The position numbers and the translations under genes were made by a program. Under the pieces are notes generated by a model. That model made no database searches, was not told the DNA's origin, and worked only from the letters and a program-made list of their open reading frames with translations. A stretch of DNA of 64,000 bases from CAVQOB01 sp963714325 (GTDB lineage: Bacteria; Pseudomonadota; Alphaproteobacteria; Rhizobiales; Hyphomicrobiaceae). How positions within the stretch are numbered: position 1 is the first letter of the stretch; every line of letters starts with the position of its first letter. Below, in pieces: positions 25,161-36,915 of the stretch. The stretch spans positions 248,001 to 312,000 of the forward strand of contig CAVQOB010000035.1 in the NCBI GenBank assembly GCA_963714325.1, in the 5' to 3' direction.

Positions 25161-26093
25161 ATGACTGAGAACACCGCCATCGATCCGCCAACGCGTAGCC
25201 CGCCCGCCATCGCGATGCTGTTGGCATTCGTTTGGCTGATGTTGAGTGCCCACGGCGCGTTGGCTTGCCGCTACGTCCAACCTTGGGCCGAGCTGCGCGC
25301 AGAGTGGGCCAAGACCAATGAGATAGCCGGAACAGTCGTCGCGGCGAAACCAGTGATGACCGGCACATCCTGCGAAAACGCGCACGACTTGGCTCTTTCG
25401 AAAGCCATCACCGAAACCATCGACGCGGGCGGCATCGTGCTGCTTGGCGAAACGCACGACAACCCCGAGCATCACAAATTGCGCGCGGCGATGATCGATC
25501 ACGCGATGAAGGAGGCGACGCAAAAGCTCGCCGCCGTGTTCGAGCACATCCGGACGGATCAATTCGCGGGGCTGGTGCAATTTTTGCAGCAGAGCGCTCT
25601 GGCCGGTCGGATCGGTTCCGCCCGAGATCTGCTGCAGGCGCTGAAATGGGATCAATCTGGCTGGCCCGCGCAGGCGATGTTTGAGCCGCTTTTTGCTGCA
25701 GCCCTCCGCGCCCAGTCGCCGATCCTGCCCGGCGACGCGCCGCGCGACACCGTGCGTCGCGTCGCGCGAGAAGGCGCGAGTGCGCTTGTGCCGGCTGATC
25801 TCACTCGACTGAAGCTCGACCAGCCACTGCCTGATGCGCTCAATGACGCCCTGCTGACGGAATTGGAAGCATCACACTGCGGCCTGATGCCCAAGACTGC
25901 CTTTACGAATATGGCGATGGCTCAGCGCTATCGCGACGCGCACCTTGCATTGCAACTCGTCGAAGCTGCCGACAAGCACGGCGCGGCGATTCTGTTCGCC
26001 GGCAATGGCCACGTGCGCAGCGATCGTGGCGTGCCCTACTATCTCAGGCAAATGGCGCCGGGGCGCCCGGTCCTTACCGTCACACTTGTCTGA
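25161..26093 (+). CDS. ChaN-family lipoprotein-like protein (probably truncated at its C-terminus)
   Basis: A protein of 310 residues with an N-terminal hydrophobic export signal ending in HGALAC. The ChaN/haem-binding (PF04187) blocks are clear: GGIVLLGETHDNPEHHKLR near residue 95, AVFEHIRTDQF and the C-terminal FAGNGHVRSDRGVPYYLR. ChaN of Campylobacter binds haem cofacially and takes part in iron uptake. The frame stops at 26093 after VLTVTLV, but the next 150 bases still encode a recognisable ChaN tail in shifted frames, so the present stop is probably a lesion. The residual domain may still fold. Confidence 0.8.
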   Translation: MTENTAIDPPTRSPPAIAMLLAFVWLMLSAHGALACRYVQPWAELRAEWAKTNEIAGTVVAAKPVMTGTSCENAHDLALSKAITETIDAGGIVLLGETHDNPEHHKLRAAMIDHAMKEATQKLAAVFEHIRTDQFAGLVQFLQQSALAGRIGSARDLLQALKWDQSGWPAQAMFEPLFAAALRAQSPILPGDAPRDTVRRVAREGASALVPADLTRLKLDQPLPDALNDALLTELEASHCGLMPKTAFTNMAMAQRYRDAHLALQLVEAADKHGAAILFAGNGHVRSDRGVPYYLRQMAPGRPVLTVTLV

Positions 26094-26247
26094 GGCGAGC
26101 AAATGGGCAAGACTGGGACATCCACGACCTACATGCCCAGAATACCGCGACTGCCGGCCCGCCGCAGATTTCGTCATCTTCACGCCCGTGACCAAACGCG
26201 ACGATCCCTGCATCAAAATGCGCGAACAATTCGGGAAGAAAAAATGA
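26094..26247 (+). pseudogene. Disrupted C-terminal tail of the ChaN-like gene
   Basis: After the TGA at 26091-26093 the same frame continues with GKTGTSTTYMPR, and then another frame continues with PAADFVIFTPVTKRDDP and ends in a TGA at 26245-26247. As I recall ChaN homologues, they end in just such a GKxxxxxYxPR...ADFxxFTP...DPC tail. One nonsense change plus one single-base shift, or two shifts, would explain it. The TGA overlaps the ATG of the next gene (ATGA), which supports this as the original end of chaN. Confidence 0.5.
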
Positions 26248-26978
26248 GCGGAACTGTGGACTGTTCGATGCCCCGCAATGCCGCCTGCCACATGGTCGGT
26301 GTCATCCCGGGGCTTGTCCCTGGGACCCATCTTGCCGTGAACGCGACAGGGAGTATTGCTGCTCGATGGATCCCGGCAATGAATGCCGGGATGACAGCTT
26401 TTGGATTGACAGCACTCCTCCTCGCCTCCCCCGCACACGCCAACTGCGCCGGAGACATAGCCGCAGCCCTTGAGCGCCTGATGACGACGACGCCGGTGCG
26501 CAAGGAGATGACAACAAGAGGTGCGGCCGGCACTGTCACATCACTGACCGAGAATGACTTGCCGCGAGCGTTGCGTGTGCGCACCGAGGGCGGCGAGCGC
26601 GGCATCGTTGATACCATCGTCGTTGGTGATAGCGTATGGCTCGGCGATGGGCGCGAATGGCGTCAGCAGGAGGCCGACCGGGGAAAACAGTTTGCCAAGC
26701 TCATCCGCGAGCAAATGACCAAGGCCACCCCGACCATCGAAAACGCGCAATGTGGCACGAGCGAAACCGTTGATGGCAAGACGCTCAAACTTTACACCTA
26801 CGACCAATCCTTCACGTTCATGACGACGTCGGGAAAATCATCGGCGAAACTCTTCGTCGATCCGGCGAACGGCCTGCCGGTTCGCCAAGAAGTTAAGTCG
26901 CGCGCCGCCGGCGCCGAAAGCCATTCCGTCATCCGCATCACCTACGACAAGTCCATCAAGATTGAGCCGCCGAAGTAG
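26244..26978 (+). CDS. Secreted hypothetical protein with a palindromic repeat in its 5' part
   Basis: A protein of up to 244 residues of unknown function. From the ATG at 26244 (which overlaps the old chaN stop as ATGA) the frame passes through the palindromic element at 26301-26395 and then into a hydrophobic segment, AFGLTALLLASPAHA, that looks like the core and cleavage site of a signal peptide. Either the gene starts at 26244 and carries about 32 repeat-encoded residues, or translation now begins at the ATG at 26391, inside the element's right end. The mature part (NCAGDIAAALERLM to YDKSIKIEPPK) has two cysteines and a beta-rich pattern. It resembles a periplasmic carrier or binding protein, but no family was recognised. 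Confidence 0.6.
   Translation: MSGTVDCSMPRNAACHMVGVIPGLVPGTHLAVNATGSIAARWIPAMNAGMTAFGLTALLLASPAHANCAGDIAAALERLMTTTPVRKEMTTRGAAGTVTSLTENDLPRALRVRTEGGERGIVDTIVVGDSVWLGDGREWRQQEADRGKQFAKLIREQMTKATPTIENAQCGTSETVDGKTLKLYTYDQSFTFMTTSGKSSAKLFVDPANGLPVRQEVKSRAAGAESHSVIRITYDKSIKIEPPK
26301..26395. repeat. Palindromic intergenic-type element, copy 1 (inside a gene)
   Basis: A 95-base element bounded by perfect 10-bp inverted ends, GTCATCCCGG and CCGGGATGAC. Next to the ends lie GGCTTGTCCCTGGGACCCA and ATGGATCCCGGCAATG, shared with the other copies in this window. Read in the gene's frame it gives VIPGLVPGTH and WIPAMNAGM, a signature often seen in spurious predicted proteins of alphaproteobacteria. 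Confidence 0.85.
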
Positions 26979-26988
26979 CCGAAGTAAA

Positions 26989-27014
26989 GGTGTCAGACGC
27001 AAGCGTCTGACACC
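26989..27014. terminator. Perfect 12-bp inverted repeat between convergent genes
   Basis: GGTGTCAGACGC and GCGTCTGACACC are separated by AA. It lies between the stops of the secreted protein (26978) and the cache-domain protein (27030) and could serve both as a bidirectional terminator. There is no T-run, so termination is inferred; it may be a dispersed repeat. Confidence 0.5.
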
Positions 27015-27029
27015 AGCAGCACCGCTATT

Positions 27030-27491
27030 TTACTTGTAATAGCCAACGCCGCAGACGAGGCCGGCGACCTTGGTCACGAAGCTGACCTTCTGCACGGGCT
27101 CGCCGCCCGCTGGCTTCGGCCACATGTACGCGACCTCGGCGATGGCGCCTTCCTTGGCGACCTTGATCATCTCGGCGCCCAGGGCAAAATTGTTCTTGTC
27201 CTTGATGTCGGCGAGCTTCAACTTGCGGATCGCTTCGCTGGGGTGCGCAACCATCGCGCCGTCACCTTCATTGCCGCAGAACGGATAGAGGTCGCGGTCC
27301 TTGAACCCGCCTTCGCCCTTGTTGAAGGCGTCGAGCGCTTTCGGCTTATCAGCCTTGACGGCAACAACGGCCTTTTCGAGCATCGCCTTGGCTTCGGCAG
27401 CACTGCCGATATCGGCCTTTTGCGCGAGGGCTGGAAGTGCAATGGCGATGGCGGCGATTGCAACGGCTGTACGTAAGATGGATGTGATCAT
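27030..27491 (-). CDS. Periplasmic cache-domain protein
   Basis: A protein of 153 residues: a signal peptide (MITSILRTAVAIAAIAIALP, cleavage after ALA), then one small cache-like sensor domain with EGGFKDRDLYPFCGNEGDG, AHPSEAIRKLKL, VAYMWPKPAG and the C-terminal VSFVTKVAGLVCGVGYYK. Similar small proteins are common in alphaproteobacteria; they probably bind a small ligand in the periplasm, but no output domain is attached. The start at 27491 follows a purine-rich GAGG. It is convergent with the preceding gene and likely monocistronic. Confidence 0.82.
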   Translation of the reverse strand: MITSILRTAVAIAAIAIALPALAQKADIGSAAEAKAMLEKAVVAVKADKPKALDAFNKGEGGFKDRDLYPFCGNEGDGAMVAHPSEAIRKLKLADIKDKNNFALGAEMIKVAKEGAIAEVAYMWPKPAGGEPVQKVSFVTKVAGLVCGVGYYK

Positions 27492-27700
27492 CGATGCCTC
27501 CTGAGGGGATTGAGCGCGGACAATGCCGCGTGCCTCAGATCAACAGAGTGCCGATGAACCGCAGATGAGTGCAATAAAGTCCCAGTCGACACAACGACGG
27601 ATCAACGCCGCATAGTGCGAACGCCGGGATAGCCGCCTCACGTCGGCAACGAACCGCTCGGGCCGTGGGCCAGAACATCTGCGCGTTCGTACGTCTGATA
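27492..27700. other. Gene-free interval
   Basis: About 209 bases between the start of the cache-domain gene and the end of a disrupted membrane gene. No convincing gene, repeat or strong hairpin is visible. Confidence 0.5.
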
Positions 27701-28369
27701 TCAGAGCGACATCGCACTCAGAAAAACCAGTGAACCGTAAATCCAGATCGCAATCGAAAGCAGCGACCAGCCGACGGACAACGGCGTCACGTCTTGCATC
27801 ATGTACTGCCCGACTTGGTGCGCCGGCGCGACTTCGATCCCGAGATGCAGGAGTGCCGGCGGCACCAGCATCGGCAGAAGCGTCATTGGTAAAAGCGCCA
27901 TCAGCAGCGTCCATCGCCAGGGGCCTGTGGCTCCAGCCCAGTGTGTTCTGGCCGCTTCCGCCACATCGCGGGGTTCAACCGCGACAACCGGGAGCAGCAG
28001 GGCTTTGCGCGCCGAAAACAAGCACAACACAGAACGCAGACCAAAGCCACACTGGCAGCCAGGAACAATCCAAACACGACCATTGAATTCGGATCGTCCT
28101 GCTTTGCCAATGCTTCAATCGCGGGAACCATGAAGAGATTGCCAGCTCCAAAGACGACGAAACCGAGAAAATAGGGCAGCCCCAAGAAAAACGCCCGCTT
28201 CCAGTAGGGCCGATCCCAGGCATCGAGCATCAGCGACACCGGACGTCGTCGCGCGCCGAGAATTAAGTGTCTGGTGCCAATGAACCGCGGCAACGGCGGC
28301 CAGCGCGCCGTGTACCAGCATGATTGCGAAAGGCATTGCGAGTGAAAGAAATTGATTTAAAGTAGCCAA
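27701..28369 (-). pseudogene. Membrane protein gene broken by two compensating frameshifts
   Basis: Three overlapping frames together encode one hydrophobic protein of about 220 residues. It begins MATLNQFLSLAMPFAIMLVHG (frame A, start 28369), continues in frame B with WKRAFFLGLPYFLGFVVFG and SMVVFGLFLAASVALVCV, and returns to frame A with LFSARKALLLPVVAVEP and WTLLMALLPMTLLPMLVPP, ending near 27701. The shifts fall near 28260 and near 28030. Several membrane helices are predicted and no family was recognised. It may be a decayed gene or the result of sequence errors, since the two shifts restore the frame. Confidence 0.45.
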
Positions 28370-28577
28370 TGCCTGCGCGACGCTCCAAAGTTACCAAACA
28401 TTCGAGACAATCGAAAACGCCGCCAACGGCCAGAACACCCGCACGGCGTCAGCGAACCGCAGCAATGGTGTCGCATACGCCCGATAGAGAATTGACCGCC
28501 CGACCACCATCCCCACCATCTCCGTGCGCGCGCCGTCTATCGAGCAGAACTCTTGCTATCAACCACTCCAGCCGTCC
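28370..28577. other. Gene-free interval
   Basis: About 208 bases between the disrupted membrane gene and the end of the SGNH-like gene, both on the minus strand. No gene or clear signal was seen. Confidence 0.5.
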
Positions 28578-30278
28578 CTACGGCAAAGCGATATTGACGG
28601 ACTGTTCACGCGTCGTCGCATTGATTTCGACATCCGCCACGTCATCGTTCATCGCAAAATCGAACGGCAGCGGCAACCATTCGCCCGACTGCAGAATCGC
28701 GAGGTCCCACATCGGTCGTTCCGCGCGAACTTCATCGATCGTAATGAACGCCTCGCGATCGGCGAGGTCTCCATCAAAATAACCGATGCGCAGGATGGGA
28801 TCGGCGACCTCGGCACGGCGATGGAAATTGGGCGTATCGATCAGCACCGTATGTCCGGCAACACGCAGATGAATTTCGCCGGCGCAATCGAGCGGTATAG
28901 CCAGGACAGTATCGCCGACCCCGGTTGACAGACAGAGTTGCAACGGCACGCCAGGCCCCGGCGCAGAAACCGATAGATGTAGGCTGCCATCAGCGACCAG
29001 CGGCGCCGACAGAAAGGGGCGATTTTCGCCGAGGGCGACAATACGCACCCGCGTCCCCGCACATTGCACGGCTTGCGCAAATTCCGCGTCACTGACGCGA
29101 CTGCGGTATTCGACGGCGAGGTCTTCCACCACGACAGGCAGCGATTTCGATCGGTTTTCCTGTTCCGTGCAACCGCTGTCCGCGATCAACGTCGCCATCC
29201 GCGCTGAGCCTGCTTCGTTAAGATGCACGACATCGTCAGGCGCAAACAATTCGCCGGGCCAGATCGCGCCACCGCTCACCGCCCGATAGCCGTATTGCTC
29301 AGCCAATCGAAGGATTTTGCTCTCAAGCACGGAAGGAATCTCACGATCGAGGCCGAACTGCGCAATATCGATGTCACCATTCAGCGGCATCAGCACCCAG
29401 ACAATACGCTGGCACTCCCACTGGTAGGCGCGCATCACATAATCGAGGCGTTCGAGAAACGGGTTCTGTTCGAGAATGCGCGTCTTGTGCGTATTCTTAT
29501 CCGTGATACGGGCTGCGAGTTCCTCGGGCCTACAATAGAGGCCAGACAACTGGGTCGGTACGGGCTGGCTATTCATCAGTCCTGACGGCTCAGACGTAGT
29601 CTGTGGCAACCGATGCGTGGCGCCACCGGCCAAGCCGGCAAGCTGATCCATGCCCGCTGGCTCCAAGAGCTCCCGTCCCATAGACTGGATCATCTGATCG
29701 GCGCGGTGGCGCAATGGCCGTAAATCAGCCTCGGATAGGCATTGATCTGCCGGCGTGAAATCGTTGAACAATCCCTCCGCATTCATGCAATCCAGAACGT
29801 GATCGGGGTTCGCAAGCAGCCAGTCGTTGACCTGCGTGAAATCGCGAATGGTGATGCCGGCATAGATCGTCTGCGGGTTGAGCGCGAGCGCCGCACGGAT
29901 CGATACGAGAAGGTAAGCCTCGGCTGTGCCATCAATGGCAATGTTCAAAATCGGGCAGGTGCCGGCACCAGCGTTGCGACGGGCCAACGCCCGCTTCAAG
30001 TAACCGGCGACGGTATCGATAGGCGCCAGGTTGTTTTGCGCGAGCGTTGAGTCACCAGTCACGATGATCGGCGCAATTGCCTCCACTGGCATCGCCGCCA
30101 AATACCGCGCGAGCAGGAGATCATGGAAGCGCCAGGGATACATCCGCAGATTGAAAATCCGCTGGGCGAATTGCGCACGCAGCACCGCATCCAACGAGCT
30201 GGGCGCAAAGCGCTCGTCGGGCAAAAACTCCGCGTTGTTCGTGTCGATGGCATTGCTGCCCGAGGCCATGTCCTGCAT
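28578..30278 (-). CDS. SGNH/GDSL-like hydrolase-fold protein of unknown function
   Basis: A protein of 566 residues without a signal peptide. Residues from about 65 contain a block-I-like motif, PIIVTGDSTLAQNN, with the serine of SGNH esterases; around residue 375 PDDVVHLNEAGSARM supplies the DxxH pair of block V. Intervening blocks (NIAIDGTAEAYLL, YAGITIRDF) are consistent with such a fold but weaker. The last 170 residues look beta-rich and may be a carbohydrate-binding-like domain (LFD/LHL patterns). SGNH enzymes remove or add acyl groups on sugars. The start at 30278 lacks a strong ribosome site; a second ATG at 30269 is possible. Confidence 0.6.
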   Translation of the reverse strand: MQDMASGSNAIDTNNAEFLPDERFAPSSLDAVLRAQFAQRIFNLRMYPWRFHDLLLARYLAAMPVEAIAPIIVTGDSTLAQNNLAPIDTVAGYLKRALARRNAGAGTCPILNIAIDGTAEAYLLVSIRAALALNPQTIYAGITIRDFTQVNDWLLANPDHVLDCMNAEGLFNDFTPADQCLSEADLRPLRHRADQMIQSMGRELLEPAGMDQLAGLAGGATHRLPQTTSEPSGLMNSQPVPTQLSGLYCRPEELAARITDKNTHKTRILEQNPFLERLDYVMRAYQWECQRIVWVLMPLNGDIDIAQFGLDREIPSVLESKILRLAEQYGYRAVSGGAIWPGELFAPDDVVHLNEAGSARMATLIADSGCTEQENRSKSLPVVVEDLAVEYRSRVSDAEFAQAVQCAGTRVRIVALGENRPFLSAPLVADGSLHLSVSAPGPGVPLQLCLSTGVGDTVLAIPLDCAGEIHLRVAGHTVLIDTPNFHRRAEVADPILRIGYFDGDLADREAFITIDEVRAERPMWDLAILQSGEWLPLPFDFAMNDDVADVEINATTREQSVNIALP

Positions 30279-30479
30279 CGTTTGCCGTCTTCGAGTTCGA
30301 TAAAATTCGCTCGAATCAATGACGCACGCACACAAGACGCATGCCCACTTGTCCACAGATCGTCCACAGGAAATTCCAGCCGCGGCCAAAGGTGGCTTGC
30401 ACGCGGGGACCCGATTACAACAGCCCGCTCGAATTGACACTAGCCAAACCGCCGCGACTACCCTAAGCAGCCAGCTTTA

Positions 30480-33884
<3,405 letters not shown>

Positions 33885-34046
33885 CGGCTGGCCAGCTGTC
33901 GGTCCGGCACCCGGGCTCGTCAGCCTCAAGAGCTTGAAACGGTTCGAGAGCTGTGCGCGATGGTCGGCTAGTTTATTCAACAAAGTCGCGAGACGATAAG
34001 GATGGAGCCGGCAACGGAGGCCGGCGCCGACCAGGAGATATAGACG

Positions 34047-34526
34047 ATGTCGATGGAACGCGTTCCGATGACGGTGGAAGGCTTCAAGAGGCTGGAAATC
34101 GAACTGCAGCGCCTGAAAGGCGAAGAGCGCCCGCGCATCATCCAGCAGATCTCGGAAGCCCGCGCGCATGGCGATCTGTCGGAAAACGCCGAATACCACG
34201 CCGCCAAGGAGGCGCAGGGGCTGAATGAGGCGCGCGTCGGCGATCTCGAGGATAAGCTCAGCCGCGCCGATGTCATCGACACATCGAAGCTCTCGGGCGA
34301 AACGATCAAGTTCGGCGCCACCGTCACGGTATCGGACGAAGACACCGGCGAGAAGGCCAAGTATCGCATCGTCGGCGAATTGGAATCCTCCGTGAAGGAC
34401 GGCAAGGTCTCAATCGGCTCGCCGATTGCCCGCGCCCTGATCGGTAAGACCAAAGGCGAAACCGCCGAAGTGACGACGCCCAAGGGCTCCCGCTCCTACG
34501 AGATCTTGAAGGTCGAGTGGAAGTAG
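34047..34526 (+). CDS. greA: Transcription elongation factor GreA
   Basis: A protein of 159 residues. The N-terminal coiled coil (about 8-75) carries the acidic tip HGDLSENAEYHAAKEAQ, which enters the RNA polymerase secondary channel and stimulates transcript cleavage to rescue stalled complexes. The C-terminal FKBP-like domain has ATVTVSDEDTGEKAKYRIVG and SIGSPIARALIGKTKGE. AGGAG lies about ten bases before the ATG at 34047. It follows carB by 162 bases on the same strand, an arrangement seen elsewhere in alphaproteobacteria. The restriction enzyme gene begins within ten bases of its stop. Confidence 0.96.
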   Translation: MSMERVPMTVEGFKRLEIELQRLKGEERPRIIQQISEARAHGDLSENAEYHAAKEAQGLNEARVGDLEDKLSRADVIDTSKLSGETIKFGATVTVSDEDTGEKAKYRIVGELESSVKDGKVSIGSPIARALIGKTKGETAEVTTPKGSRSYEILKVEWK

Positions 34527-34535
34527 GCGGTGGTT

Positions 34536-35273
34536 GTGTCTTTTCAAAGATTGCGAGAGCAGACTTTCAATATCAGGTTGCTTTCACACGCTGAAGCGAT
34601 ACTGGCGCGAGACTTTCCCGACGCTGTTCGAGAACTTTCCGAAATCCTTGGCAGCATCAAAATATCAGTTGAGACACTCGTGCGGGGTGGTGGTGGCGAG
34701 GCGGAACCCACGCAAGAACTGCGAAGGGCGCTTGCAACGCTTGGTTGGCACAAGCACACTTTTGAAATCAAAAAATTGATCGACGGTGTGCCACGAGAGT
34801 CCATCAGTCACATTGTCGACCACACCAAAGGATTTTCTAACGGCAAGATCGCCCTCGAAATCGAGTGGAACAACAAAGACCCATTTTTCGATCGTGACTT
34901 GGAAAACTTTAAACGTCTTCACGCAGAGGGGGCCATTAGCGTCGGCGTCATCGTTACGCGCGGTTCGCAACTGCAGGAGGCAATTCGCCCGGCAATCGAA
35001 CAATTCGCTCAGGCAAAAAGCCTTCAAAATATCGAGTCACTTGCTCAGTTCGGACTCGCGCCTACCGCCCGGCAGAGAGAACTGATCCAGAGGCAACTCC
35101 AAGCCAACGGCAATAATTTTGCGGCAGCTTGGTCAAATGTCTTCGTCAGCGACAAGTTCGGCCAGTCAACAACGCATTGGCGCAAGCTGATCGACCGCGT
35201 CGATCGAGGAGTTGGCAATCCATGCCCACTGCTTCTGTTAGGAATTCCCGAAAAGGTCTTGAGCGACCAGTAA
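34536..35273 (+). CDS. Type II restriction endonuclease, BglII/BstYI family
   Basis: A protein of 245 residues that resembles BglII and BstYI, which cut at GATC-core palindromes. The catalytic region is ALEIEWNNKDPFFDRDLENF near residue 107, followed by VGVIVTRG; the C-terminal FGQSTTHWRKLIDRVDRG and GNPCPLLLLGIP are typical of the family. The GTG at 34536 has AGG eight bases upstream; another GTG lies at 34530. The gene is visibly less GC-rich than its neighbours, which suggests acquisition. It faces the methyltransferase gene tail to tail with a 36-base overlap. Confidence 0.85.
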   Translation: MSFQRLREQTFNIRLLSHAEAILARDFPDAVRELSEILGSIKISVETLVRGGGGEAEPTQELRRALATLGWHKHTFEIKKLIDGVPRESISHIVDHTKGFSNGKIALEIEWNNKDPFFDRDLENFKRLHAEGAISVGVIVTRGSQLQEAIRPAIEQFAQAKSLQNIESLAQFGLAPTARQRELIQRQLQANGNNFAAAWSNVFVSDKFGQSTTHWRKLIDRVDRGVGNPCPLLLLGIPEKVLSDQ

Positions 35274-35930
35274 ACGCCTCTCCTTCTCTTTCTTCGAAAC
35301 CGTCGCCGAATTGTACGAATACGTCTTCCAATCCGGCTCGTAGCTCTCGTTGGCTTGGTTTCCCCACACAGCCCAGTTTTTGCGCGCGCCGCGCGCAAAC
35401 AGTTCGAGATACGGACCAGGACTGCATGCTTCAACGAGGTCGTACTGCTCGTCTGGCTTGCGGGAATGCTCTCGCTTGCGGGTGCCGAGATAGTTGACCT
35501 GGGTCCGCCCGGCTTTGAGCGTCCTGGCATTCTTGCCGCGCACACCGAACAGAATGACCTCAGTGACATTGCGGAAATAAAAGCCGACGCCGCGGCCATC
35601 CGAACCACCGTCCTTACGCAGCTTGTGCCAGACAATATTCGACTTGTACTGGAACCCCCAGGCTTCCATAACCTTGAGACCATCTGGAAGCAGGGCGTTG
35701 GGAACCCACAGGTATAGGTGTGCGGTTGGCGCCAACGCATCGGCCACAGGAAGCGCTGCAATTTCGTCGACTGTTAGCGTCCCATAGCGCGATAGCCGCT
35801 TATGCTCTGGCGCCATCTTTCCGGTTCGATTGGTAAAGCGCCATGGCGGATCGGCAAGTACTGTTGCGAAGCGCCGCGATGCGACGAACGCATTGAAGTC
35901 GGCTTGCGCCTTCAGCGCTTGCGTTGACAT
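35238..35930 (-). CDS. MT-A70-family DNA adenine-N6 methyltransferase (RM modification subunit)
   Basis: A protein of 230 residues with the MT-A70 catalytic motif DPPW in VLADPPWRFTNRT, then HLYLWVPNALLPDG, the conserved IVWHK, YFRNVTEVILFGVRG and a SAM-binding C-terminal block GPYLELFARGARKNW. Members methylate adenine at N6. Beside the BglII/BstYI-like nuclease it would protect host sites, probably the adenine of GATC. The ATG at 35930 is preferred, with GGGTGGGAA upstream; a GTG at 36005 would add 25 residues. Convergent, overlapping 3' ends link the two genes tightly. Confidence 0.87.
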   Translation of the reverse strand: MSTQALKAQADFNAFVASRRFATVLADPPWRFTNRTGKMAPEHKRLSRYGTLTVDEIAALPVADALAPTAHLYLWVPNALLPDGLKVMEAWGFQYKSNIVWHKLRKDGGSDGRGVGFYFRNVTEVILFGVRGKNARTLKAGRTQVNYLGTRKREHSRKPDEQYDLVEACSPGPYLELFARGARKNWAVWGNQANESYEPDWKTYSYNSATVSKKEKERRLLVAQDLFGNS

Positions 35931-36210
35931 GAAACTTGTTCCCACCCGTTCGATCACCCGACAGATTGAAGTATAACGCGAGTCGGACACCAATTGCCGG
36001 TTCACGACAAAACCGTAGTTGGCAACTCGAATGTTGTCAATTTGTTCTCATCTCGCAGGCGGCAAATGTACAGTATTTTTAGCGACAAGCGACGGTTCCA
36101 AGTCAGTCGCCCGTTGCTCCCCCGCCGAATTGCCGCCATAAGGCCGCGTCACAGACTTGGCGATGCCGGCTGCACAGGCCGGCCCGAACAACGTCCTCTC
36201 GGAGCTTCCC

Positions 36211-36780
36211 TTGAAAAAGATTGCCCTCGCCTTTGCCTTGAGCCTTGCGTCCGCGACGATCGCCGTGGCCCAGACGGCGGCTCCCGCCGGGCCGGTTGCG
36301 ACCCCCGACAATACACTCGTCATCGAACTCAAGGGCGGCAAGGTGCTTGTGCAGTTGCTGCCAAACCTGGCGCCGAAGCACGTCGAGCGGGTCAAGACGC
36401 TCGCCGCCAAAGGGTTCTACGACGGCATCAAATTCCACCGCGTCATTGACGGTTTCATGGCCCAGACCGGCGACCCGACCGGCACCGGCACCGGCGGTTC
36501 GGACCTTCCCGATTTGCAGGCCGAGTTCACGCGCTACGCTTATCGGCGCGGCACGGTCGGGGCGGCGCGCACCGGCAATCCCAACTCCGCCAACAGCCAG
36601 TTCTACATCTGCTTCAATGACCAGGGTTGCCTCAGTCTCACCGGCCAATACACGGTCTGGGGGCAGGTGATCCAGGGCATGGAGCACGTCGACAAGATCA
36701 AGCGCGGCGCGCCGGGCTCCGGCGAAGTATCCGGCCCCGACGTGATGCAGAAGGTTTATCTGCAATCAGCGGCACGCTGA
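36211..36780 (+). CDS. Secreted cyclophilin-type peptidyl-prolyl isomerase
   Basis: A protein of 189 residues that catalyses cis-trans isomerisation of proline bonds in the periplasm. A TTG start at 36211 gives a clean signal peptide (KKIALAFALSLASATIAVAQ), with GGAG seven bases upstream; a longer ATG start at 36157 would bury the signal. The cyclophilin core has KFHRVIDGFMAQTGDP, NSANSQFYICFND and the C-terminal YTVWGQVIQGMEHVD. The substrate-side arginine and glutamine are in place. A cytoplasmic paralogue follows 135 bases downstream; this pair is common in alphaproteobacteria. Confidence 0.92.
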   Translation: MKKIALAFALSLASATIAVAQTAAPAGPVATPDNTLVIELKGGKVLVQLLPNLAPKHVERVKTLAAKGFYDGIKFHRVIDGFMAQTGDPTGTGTGGSDLPDLQAEFTRYAYRRGTVGAARTGNPNSANSQFYICFNDQGCLSLTGQYTVWGQVIQGMEHVDKIKRGAPGSGEVSGPDVMQKVYLQSAAR

Positions 36781-36915
36781 GCACATGCCGTGGGATTGTG
36801 ATATCGAACGTCTCTCCTGTCCGCTGCTGTCAGCGTCGTCAATGCAATACGATGCGATCTAACTACTCATCATTCACGACCTCACGACCTCACCCTTCAC
36901 ACCTGGAACCCAACC

